Origin: Lachnospiraceae bacterium
GTDB taxonomy: Bacteria > Bacillota > Clostridia > Lachnospirales > Lachnospiraceae
NCBI GenBank assembly: GCA_030825115.1
Contig: JAPJQL010000063.1
Location: 1 to 10,709, forward strand
DNA length: 10,709 nt
Direction: 5' to 3'
Positions within the stretch are counted from its first letter, which is position 1, and every line of letters starts with the position of its first letter. The position numbers were made by a program, and so were the translations under genes. The notes beneath the pieces were generated by a model. It saw only the letters and a program-made list of their open reading frames with translations, had not been told where the DNA came from and ran no database searches. This document shows positions 6,129-10,709 of this stretch, piece after piece.

Positions 6129-6491
6129 ATGCGTACAAAACGATATACAATTATCATTGCGGGGCTTATGCCGGAAATCGTCACACAAAGCATTCTGATT
6201 AAGATTTGGGAAAAAGCTGCCAAAGAGGTATGTGCGGATACAGGTATATATGTAAACGCATGGCTAAGTGAATCTTATTTTGTTTGTGGGGATAAACGGG
6301 GATCTGATCTGGACGGGCTGACCGCCAGCTTTATAACCATATGGAATCCAGCCGAAGTGGAAAGTAATGAAAAGTTCCATGAAGCTTTTACACAGGTTGT
6401 AAATGGCATAAGGGATTTATTGGGCAATCCATATGTATGGATTACGATAGAGGACATAGAGTTCTATTATTTTATCAAATGCGATAGTTAG
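6129..6491 (+). CDS. Conserved-looking 120-aa protein of unknown function
   Basis: This soluble 120-residue protein begins MRTKRYTIIIAGLMPEIV and ends in a hydrophobic beta-like strand (VWITIEDIEFYYFIK). It has no signal peptide or membrane helix. Alternating strand-like and helix-like segments (TIIIAG; SILIKIWEKAAKEV; SFITIW; FTQVVNGIRDLL) suggest a small alpha/beta fold. I do not recognise the family. The start has AAAGGG (6116-6121) 7 nt upstream. It follows the amidohydrolase by 45 bp with no terminator between, so it is probably in the same operon and may have a related function. Confidence 0.65.
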   Translation: MRTKRYTIIIAGLMPEIVTQSILIKIWEKAAKEVCADTGIYVNAWLSESYFVCGDKRGSDLDGLTASFITIWNPAEVESNEKFHEAFTQVVNGIRDLLGNPYVWITIEDIEFYYFIKCDS

Positions 6492-6498
6492 GAGCCGA

Positions 6499-6663
6499 TT
6501 ATGATATGCCCCTGAAAAGCGCTAAGCTCTTTCTCTCAAACTCGCCGGCTTCTGTGGTCAGCTTATAGATACTGGCGGCTGCTTACTCAAAATAGGCAGC
6601 TAACGGCATCCACCATGCAACTTCTGCAAAAAACACTGCTTTTAATGACAGGCTCGTTTGCCC
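6499..6663 (-). pseudogene. Coding-like relic with an in-frame stop, C-terminal fragment
   Basis: Read on the minus strand, one frame gives a protein-like stretch (LKAVFFAEVAWWMPLAAYFE), then a stop at 6583-6585, then in the same frame AAASIYKLTTEAGEFERKSL and a final stop at 6499-6501. No start or ribosome binding site is present. The amino-acid texture suggests an eroded gene end or a widespread repeat. I cannot name it. Confidence 0.3.
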
Positions 6664-6698
6664 TTAGCATTATCCATTTTTGAGCTTTACGGTCTTGA

Positions 6699-6857
6699 TT
6701 GATTTTGTCTATCAACAGTGCATTGGCGGAAACACTTCGGGGAATGAACGGCGTAAAACAGGTGTACGGACGTCGGGGAAGTTTTAATATTCCGGCAGAG
6801 AGGGACGGGACAATTATGTGTTCTGTGCCTGTACGCAGCAATCACTCTTTATACTGA
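6699..6857 (+). pseudogene. Coding-like relic, possibly the end of a GHKL histidine kinase
   Basis: One plus frame is open for 52 codons before TGA at 6855-6857. Its second half, GMNGVKQVYGRRGSFNIPAE then RDGTIMCSVPVR, resembles the last beta-hairpin of GHKL-type sensor kinases (G-x-KSV-x-KYGGSF, then D-G-F-x-CSV-x-IP). The upstream kinase domains are missing, no ribosome binding site precedes it, and the frame ends at the border of the adjacent IS remnant. The match is weak and from memory. Confidence 0.25.
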
Positions 6858-6882
6858 CAACATTGGTTTGTCATGATATAAT
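6854..6882 (+). promoter_or_regulatory. Promoter-like boxes at the left end of the IS remnant
   Basis: CTGACA (6854-6859), a 17-nt spacer and TATAAT (6877-6882), with TG at 6874-6875, match a sigma-A promoter well. It points into the IS remnant, antisense to the transposase, and its -35 box overlaps the element's terminal repeat. No plus-strand gene follows, so it may make antisense RNA or have no role. Confidence 0.4.
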
Positions 6883-6921
6883 TTAAAAAGAGATGAGCAA
6901 AACGTTATGATTTATAGTTGA

Positions 6922-7013
6922 ACGTTAGCAGTTATCTTTGCAATTAGAAAAGAAATGAATTTCTGAGGACAGCAAAGCTAACGTAAGTCCAAAACTTACG
7001 CCACAGAGATAAC
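6922..7013 (+). other. Nested inverted repeats at the left end of the IS remnant
   Basis: Several stems overlap here. ACGTTAGC (6922-6929) pairs with GCTAACGT (6977-6984), with CTTTGC (6936-6941) / GCAAAG (6972-6977) stacked inside. GTTATCTTTG (6931-6940) can instead pair with CAGAGATAAC (7004-7013, one G-U). CGTAAGT/ACTTACG (6982-7000) forms a small hairpin. Some are mutually exclusive. The segment could be an IS end structure or an RNA made from the promoter at 6854; I matched it to no known riboswitch. Confidence 0.4.
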
Positions 7014-7714
7014 AGACGACTTATTTCTTACCCACATACGTTCCTGCCCGGTACCTTTGAATCTGGAATTATAGCGTTCACATTCCGTGCGTAAAGAGTA
7101 TGTGCGTTTAAAATACCTGCTGTTCCGGTCAAGAAGGAGCCTCAGGTCATCCGGGATGGTAATATATCTGGTACAGCCACGATGCTTCTTTCCGTTGTAA
7201 AAGTTTTTATGATGACAGGGACAGTCAACATCAGGAGAAGTCTTTAAGGGACAACAGAATTTCTGCCGGGTACGTCCTTTGTCAGCAAGAAAGGTGCATT
7301 CTGCAACAGAGAGGAAACAGCATGAACTCCGAGCTTACAGTCCTTATCAGCTTTTGGCTGGTAAGCAGGATTAAATTTATTACTGATGAAAGATTTGGGA
7401 TTGTTTTGCGCGGTATTTGCTTTTATGGAAGTGGAATCAAGCCCTATAAAGGAAGAGTCAATGATTCCCTTATCGGCAAGGGAAAGAACCTGTGCTTTCA
7501 TGATGTCAGATAGGATGGAATGATCGAAGTTAATTAGAAAACGGTCAAAGGTCCAATAAGATGGAAGTGGCCTGGAAATATCAAAACCGCAGTAATGAGC
7601 AGTGAGAAGGTTATTATTCAGATAATCAACAAGGTCAGAAATCATGGAAAGGCCTTCACATTTCATAACGATAAAAGCACAAACCATAGCATAGTTGGAA
7701 AAACGTTTACCCCA
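6996..7714 (-). pseudogene. IS1182-family transposase, internally deleted and frameshifted
   Basis: The N-terminal part reads RFSNYAMVCAFIVMKCEGL, continuing to the first catalytic aspartate region GLDSTSIKANT. The frame then runs on to a stop at 7244. In a neighbouring frame, beginning near 7310, the sequence resumes with VAECTFLADKG, joined directly to GRTRQKFCCPLK, CPCHHKNFYNGKK and the C-terminal SLRTECERYNSRFKGTGQER, stopping at 6996-6998. In intact IS1182 transposases as I know them, a long stretch with the second catalytic Asp lies between the first two blocks, and more sequence lies between LADKG and GRTRQKF. There are thus at least two internal deletions and a frame change. The extreme N- and C-termini are also missing. 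It cannot make an active transposase. Confidence 0.75.
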
Positions 7715-7819
7715 TTATCGATTCGAACCTAAAGAATTTTCCAAACTGAGGATAAAACAGCTATTTTTTACAAGGCTTGCTGCGTTTTGTTGTAGAATGA
7801 CACTTATCTTTAAACAACG

Positions 7820-7848
7820 TTGTCATCAATCAACTTTTTTCATATAAT
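7820..7848 (+). promoter_or_regulatory. IS-borne hybrid promoter for the cupin gene
   Basis: TTGTCA (7820-7825), the outermost six bases of the IS right terminal repeat, is spaced exactly 17 nt from TATAAT (7843-7848) in the flanking DNA. This matches the sigma-A consensus except for one base of the -35. The cupin start codon is 26 nt downstream of the -10. The insertion appears to have supplied or replaced the -35 of this gene. Confidence 0.65.
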
Positions 7849-7874
7849 ATATAAAGAATGCCTTGGAGACTAAA

Positions 7875-8360
7875 ATGCTTAACAATAAATATACTAACTT
7901 GCCTTCCTATTTCTCAGGAGCTTCCTACTCAAGATTACAATCAACTGCAGCAACTGATTACGGCCCACATCCATTTACTATTGATATTAGCAATGCTGCT
8001 ATGAATAATGACACATTTCGCACTGCCTTATGGACAGGTGACAACCTGCAGCTTACTCTGATGAGCATACCAGCTGGTGAGGAAATAGGCGTAGAGGTGC
8101 ATCCAGACGATGATCAATTTTTGCATATTGAATCTGGTCGCGGGGTTGTCCAAATGGGTAAGCAAATGGACAATTTAAATTTTCAACAACCAGTCTTTGT
8201 AGACAGCGCCATATTCGTTCCTGCCGGAATCTGGCACAATATAGTAAATACTGGCGATATTCCATTAAAATTATATTCGATTTATGCACCGCCTCATCAT
8301 CCCTGGGGTACTGTTCACCAAACTAAAGCTATCGCTGAAGCAAATACAAATCATTATTGA
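7875..8360 (+). CDS. Single-domain cupin protein (mannose-6-phosphate-isomerase-like cupin)
   Basis: This 161-aa soluble protein carries one cupin barrel. Motif 1 reads GEEIGVEVHPDDDQFLHIESG (about 68-88): the first metal His is replaced by Glu74, His76 is kept, and Asp80-Gln81 occupy the usual Glu position, a variant common in short sugar-isomerase-like cupins. Motif 2 reads VPAGIWHNIVN (about 115-125) with Pro116, Gly118, His121 and Asn125. A conserved-looking YAPPHHPWGTVH tail follows. The substrate is unknown; metal binding is likely but altered. ATG 7875 is preferred over a TTG at 7863 because GGAG (7865-7868) sits 6 nt upstream of 7875. Transcription probably starts at the IS-derived promoter just upstream, and a hairpin terminator follows. 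AT content is higher than in the mgtA region. Confidence 0.85.
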   Translation: MLNNKYTNLPSYFSGASYSRLQSTAATDYGPHPFTIDISNAAMNNDTFRTALWTGDNLQLTLMSIPAGEEIGVEVHPDDDQFLHIESGRGVVQMGKQMDNLNFQQPVFVDSAIFVPAGIWHNIVNTGDIPLKLYSIYAPPHHPWGTVHQTKAIAEANTNHY

Positions 8361-8367
8361 TTACAAC

Positions 8368-8403
8368 CTCGTCAGTTCTCCAATAGGGACTGACGAGTCT
8401 TTG
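8368..8403 (+). terminator. Hairpin terminator after the cupin gene
   Basis: CTCGTCAGT (8368-8376) pairs perfectly with ACTGACGAG (8389-8397) around a 12-nt loop and is followed by TCTTTG. The T-run is short, but the 9-bp stem lies 8 nt after the cupin stop and between two convergent genes, as expected for a terminator. Confidence 0.65.
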
Positions 8404-8405
8404 AT

Positions 8406-9107
8406 TTACCACAACTTCTCCAGTTCATTGTAATAGCCATATGACTTTCCCCATATTTCATCCTTAAATGGTGCTTCCTTTAGCGTTGTCCCATCTCCTA
8501 ATATGCCATCATCAGAAACCAGACTGATAATCATGACTTCGGCGTCAAAATACAATTCATTATGCGTAAATGGTTTCGGGTTGCAGCATGCATAGATGAC
8601 TTTTTTAGACCTCTCCCTTATAACATAAAAGGTTATATTTCTGTCTGGATTATTATTTATCAGGTCTATATCAATATTGTCTATTTTTATATGAGAGGTC
8701 CCCCTAACAGAAATACACTGAAGGATATCCCCGTAATATTTAAGACAGTCACCATTCATTCGATTAATATCTTCTATCACTTCCGGCAGAGCATAAAATC
8801 CGATAGGCATACTTTTTTCTTGAATGAAATCATAGCCTATTTTCTCAACAATTCTCATTCCTTTGACATGGTCCGGATCACTGTGAGAAATCGAAAGGTG
8901 CTTTACCTCAGTTATATTTTGTCTGTTGCAGGCTACCGCAATCTCTTCCGGTGTATCTATCAACATTTTTATATCATCAATATACAGGCTGGGGCCTAAC
9001 CGTTCGTACCTTCCGCCCTTTTGCCTGGCTTCCTGACATATCTTGCATTTGCAAAATGAACTCGGAATGATTGACATCCCGCCGCTTCCAACGATTTTTA
9101 ACTTCAA
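8406..9107 (-). CDS. PhnP-like metallo-beta-lactamase-fold protein, probably degenerate
   Basis: This 233-aa protein opens with the PhnP-type start IVGSGGMSIIPSSFC and a Cys cluster (C19, C21, C24) that binds structural zinc in relatives. The metal motif HxHxDH reads HSDPDH (75-80), so the second His is Asp77. A later C-D pair that I expect in relatives is C175-N176. Near the C-terminus APFKDEI runs straight into WGKSYGYYNELEKLW and stops. In relatives I remember, a helix and a THIEE segment with another metal His come before WGKSY, and about 15-20 more residues follow. The gene is therefore probably inactivated or a non-enzymatic variant. The start is TTG, chosen because AGGAGG (plus-strand 9118-9123) lies 10 nt upstream. 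It follows the lipoprotein gene by 61 bp and is probably cotranscribed. Confidence 0.7.
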   Translation of the reverse strand: MKLKIVGSGGMSIIPSSFCKCKICQEARQKGGRYERLGPSLYIDDIKMLIDTPEEIAVACNRQNITEVKHLSISHSDPDHVKGMRIVEKIGYDFIQEKSMPIGFYALPEVIEDINRMNGDCLKYYGDILQCISVRGTSHIKIDNIDIDLINNNPDRNITFYVIRERSKKVIYACCNPKPFTHNELYFDAEVMIISLVSDDGILGDGTTLKEAPFKDEIWGKSYGYYNELEKLW

Positions 9108-9168
9108 TGGTTCTACACCTCCTGAATCTAGAATTCCATATTAACTCATTAATCTGTAATTTGGCACT

Positions 9169-9552
9169 TTAATTTCTCTCAAATCCTTCACGAACCCATT
9201 TAACATAAGACCATTGACGTTGTGTATTTTCCGCCGCATTTTCGCCAATAGGCGTTCCGCATTCTTGATACACATAGAACTCGTCAAAAGAACTGATATA
9301 TTTATTGGCATAATACTTACAACCCGCTAACCCTGTATCATTTGCCTCCTCGTCTGTCAAATCACCCATATATTCATAATCCTCGGGGAGTTCATCAATG
9401 GACATCGTGTTCGCAAAAAAGTTTTGTCCCGCCATAATGAGCGCAGGCGGCAATTCCCCCACATCAGTCCCGTATTTACTTTTTTCGGCTGCTGTGCATC
9501 CAACTAAAAGTAAGCTCATCATTATTAAAAAACTAAGTAATGTTTTTTTCAT
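9169..9552 (-). CDS. Small secreted lipoprotein of unknown function
   Basis: This is a 127-aa protein. It has an N-terminal signal peptide (MKKTLLSFLIMMSLL) and a lipobox LVGC ending at Cys19, so it should be processed by signal peptidase II and anchored to the outer face of the membrane. The mature part is acidic and contains MSIDELPEDYEYMGDLTDEE, then a Cys in LAGCKYYANKYIS, and DEFYVYQECGTPIGE, ending in QRQWSYVKWVREGF. The two mature cysteines could form a disulfide. I recall similar small lipoproteins in Firmicutes without a known function. An AGGA (plus-strand 9561-9564) lies 8 nt before the ATG. It leads the minus-strand pair with the metallo-beta-lactamase-fold gene. Confidence 0.8.
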   Translation of the reverse strand: MKKTLLSFLIMMSLLLVGCTAAEKSKYGTDVGELPPALIMAGQNFFANTMSIDELPEDYEYMGDLTDEEANDTGLAGCKYYANKYISSFDEFYVYQECGTPIGENAAENTQRQWSYVKWVREGFERN

Positions 9553-9601
9553 AAACCGTTTCCTTTGCCACTGTCGATGACGACAAGGCGTTTTTAAATT
9601 C

Positions 9602-9706
9602 TTACCTGTTTGCCACTCCGTTTGGCATCACATAATGCGTATCTGTCATATCGTTAAGGATTTCCCGGTTCCGGTCACCCACTTCTTTGCATTTCTTTCT
9701 CAGTGA
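9602..9706 (-). pseudogene. Coding-like relic, 34 codons
   Basis: A minus-strand frame opens just after a TAA and reads KKCKEVGDRNREILNDMTDT then HYVMPNGVANR to the stop at 9602-9604. It has a protein-like composition but no start codon or ribosome binding site, and it lies in a third frame relative to the adjacent relic. It is either the end of that broken gene or a separate fragment. No family is recognised. Confidence 0.3.
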
Positions 9707-9950
9707 TTATTCGCTACGGTATCTACCCATTTCAGGACCGCTTTCCCCATCGTTTCCCGGTCCATGGTATCCACACGCAGTACATCCGTGCCGGGACGGT
9801 TTAAGAACCACTCCCGTTTCAGGGGAAGAAGATACTCCCAGTGAAAATCAAAAAATTCTCTGGACCGGCTTTTATCCCTCCTCTTTCCGCGCCGAAATCC
9901 ATCAGTACCCGTTTATGCTCCATTGCCGCTTTCCACCGCTCCACTTCATG
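9700..9950 (-). pseudogene. Frameshifted C-terminal fragment, possibly of a kinase-like protein
   Basis: The minus strand reads HEVERWKAAMEHKRVLMDFG in one frame. From near 9870-9895 the coding-like text moves to another frame: SREFFDFHWEYLLPLKREWF, then LNRPGTDVLRVDTMDRE, ending KWVDTVANNH with a stop at 9700-9702. Both halves look genuinely coding, so a single frameshift is likely. The NRPGTDVL-VDTMDRE ending reminds me of nucleoside-kinase-like P-loop proteins, but the P-loop half is absent and the assignment is weak. Confidence 0.4.
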
Positions 9951-10038
9951 ATTCTATCAAAGAATAGTCCATTAATAGGATATTTATAAGCTTAAGAAAG
10001 CTGAACAAATTTCGATTTGTTTATTTGTCCATTGCAAG

Positions 10039-10246
10039 TTAACTATTCAGAAGTTTTGTTACGTCCTCCATGGAAACGTCCATTTTCGCTTGTTTCTGGC
10101 TCTTTTTCATTAATTCAGAGACAACATCCTTTAAGTCTGCCTTTTCCTCTTCAGATAAAACTCCATCTCTTTGGATGATTTCATACGCCTGATTTGCGAT
10201 AGATGTGTTTACCAATCACTCGATCTATCCAAGGTACCTTCTTTAT
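10039..10246 (-). pseudogene. Frameshifted C-terminal gene fragment, unknown family
   Basis: The minus strand reads IKKVPWIDRVIGKH in one frame. After a frame change near 10200-10210 it continues SIANQAYEIIQRDGVLSEEE, KADLKDVVSELMKKSQKQ and SMEDVTKLLNS to the stop at 10039-10041. The second part is a continuous 58-codon helical, charged stretch. No start or ribosome binding site belongs to it, and its first part overlaps the HAD fragment, which suggests a deletion fused two genes here. The family is not recognised. Confidence 0.45.
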
Positions 10247-10298
10247 CTATGTATGCTCCTATCGTTCCGTCCAAGTCAAACGCCACCAATCTAATCAT
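10209..10298 (-). pseudogene. N-terminal stub of a HAD-superfamily hydrolase
   Basis: A good ribosome binding site (GAGGA) and ATG at 10298 start MIRLVAFDLDGTIGAYIDKE, containing the HAD motif I DxDGT with its nucleophilic aspartate, but the frame stops after 29 codons. HAD hydrolases are about 200-270 aa, so nearly all of the protein is gone. It begins one base after the stop codon of the acetyltransferase remnant (TAAGATG), so the two were once an operon. The sequence after the motif belongs to a different gene fragment, marking a deletion junction near 10250. Confidence 0.6.
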
Positions 10299-10299
10299 C

Positions 10300-10599
10300 T
10301 TAGGATTCCTCATTTATTTTACGCATGACTCTGCACGGATTCCCAACTGCCACACAATTGGGTGGAATATCACGAGTGACAACGCTGCCCGCCCCAATCA
10401 CACTGCCTGCTCTAATTTTAATCCCAGGGAGAATGATGACGCCCCCTCCAATCCAGCATCCATCTCCAATTTCAACCGAAAGCGCATAAACCCGGCAAAA
10501 ATGGGTTCCGCTCTCCGGCGTCCAATCAGGTGTCAAACGTTCCTCTAATTCCACCGGATGCGTTGCCGTATAAATCTGTACATTTGAAGCTATCGCTTG
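10300..10599 (-). pseudogene. C-terminal half of a maltose/galactoside O-acetyltransferase (hexapeptide repeat)
   Basis: The open frame lacks a start after the stop at 10600-10602. It reads NVQIYTATHPV, which contains the catalytic-His motif of LacA/Maa-type acetyltransferases, then DWTPESGTHF, then left-handed beta-helix hexapeptide repeats (VEIGDGCWIGGGVIILPGIK, AGSVIGAGSVV), and ends with the family signature AVGNPCRV. Intact enzymes are about 185-210 aa. About 99 codons remain, so the N-terminal half is missing. A GTG at 10554 could start a shorter product, but it would lack the His motif and has no evident ribosome binding site. Confidence 0.75.
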
Positions 10600-10616
10600 T
10601 TAATAAAACGCTTGTA

Positions 10617-10709
10617 TCATACCATTATCCCCGCGCGACTTTCGCCTGCTAGCTGAACCGGATTTACTGCATAGCATCTTCCATCTTCATAATGCCTGCC
10701 CGGTTTCTT
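10617..10709 (-). pseudogene. Coding-like fragment entering from the right edge
   Basis: A minus-strand frame open from the window edge reads GRHYEDGRCYAVNPVQLAGE and SRAGIMV before TGA at 10617-10619. In the same frame another short stretch follows the stop. It may be the end of a gene to the right or more debris; the family is not recognised. Confidence 0.25.

Larger units (their letters stand above)
6855..7825 (-). mobile_element. Internally deleted IS1182-family insertion sequence
   Basis: A broken IS1182-type transposase on the minus strand is bracketed by imperfect terminal inverted repeats: TGACAACATTG at 6855-6865 and CAACGTTGTCA at 7815-7825 (10 of 11 match). At about 970 bp it is far shorter than intact members (about 1.6-1.9 kb as I recall), in line with the large gaps in the transposase. 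No target-site duplication is visible at these ends. The exact borders are therefore provisional. Confidence 0.55.

Noticed and set aside
9567..9594. Terminator-like hairpin GCC...TGTCG-ATGA-CGACA...GGC followed by TTTTT on the plus strand
   Set aside because: No plus-strand gene lies upstream of it, and on the minus strand it sits before the lipoprotein start without a T-run.
9687..9989. A 100-codon plus-strand ORF
   Set aside because: Proline/serine-rich shadow with no ribosome binding site. The opposite strand carries more convincing, though frameshifted, coding text.

Overview
The window looks like chromosome of a gut-type Clostridia (probably Lachnospiraceae or a close relative). Supporting signs are strong AGGAGG-type ribosome binding sites, occasional GTG/TTG starts, DUF3784-type small membrane proteins, an orphan sigma-region-4 protein of the kind carried by clostridial integrative elements, and an IS1182-type transposase. 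No rRNA, tRNA or CRISPR array was seen. Identifications are by motif reading only; no database was searched.

Left third (1-4318, + strand). The end of an unidentified gene is followed by two small membrane proteins (79 and 103 aa) and a Mg2+-transport module. This module has a structured leader holding a 34-codon upstream ORF that begins MDSDSSPRRHR, then an MgtA-type P-type ATPase (921 aa), then a 57-aa one-helix membrane protein whose ribosome binding site overlaps the ATPase stop codon. The uORF resembles the enterobacterial MgtL leader peptide (acidic/proline N-terminus followed by arginines) and stops directly on the mgtA Shine-Dalgarno, suggesting translation-based Mg2+ control. Next is a 137-aa sigma-70 region-4-like protein of integrative-element type, whose Shine-Dalgarno is buried in a 14-bp stem.

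Middle (4319-7862). The expected excisionase and recombinase do not follow the sigma-like gene. Instead there is about 260 bp of non-coding sequence and then a complete 162-bp miniature transposable element with 13-bp perfect terminal inverted repeats and an exact 8-bp target duplication. A promoter then leads into an M20-type amidohydrolase and an unrecognised 120-aa protein. After two coding-like relics comes an internally deleted IS1182-family element (about 6855-7825). Its right terminal repeat supplies the -35 box of a near-consensus promoter for the next gene.

Right third (7875-10709). A cupin protein (+) ends in a hairpin and faces a minus-strand pair: a small lipoprotein followed by a PhnP-like metallo-beta-lactamase-fold protein that appears to have lost metal-binding residues and part of its C-terminus. 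Beyond 9600 the minus strand is a gene graveyard: an acetyltransferase C-terminal half, a 29-codon HAD start, a frameshifted unknown C-terminus, a frameshifted unknown segment and other scraps.

Overall this is a Mg2+ transport cassette next to mobile-element debris and decaying chromosome. The most interesting parts are the MgtL-like leader peptide, the miniature element, the stem upstream of the sigma-like gene, and the IS-derived promoter.
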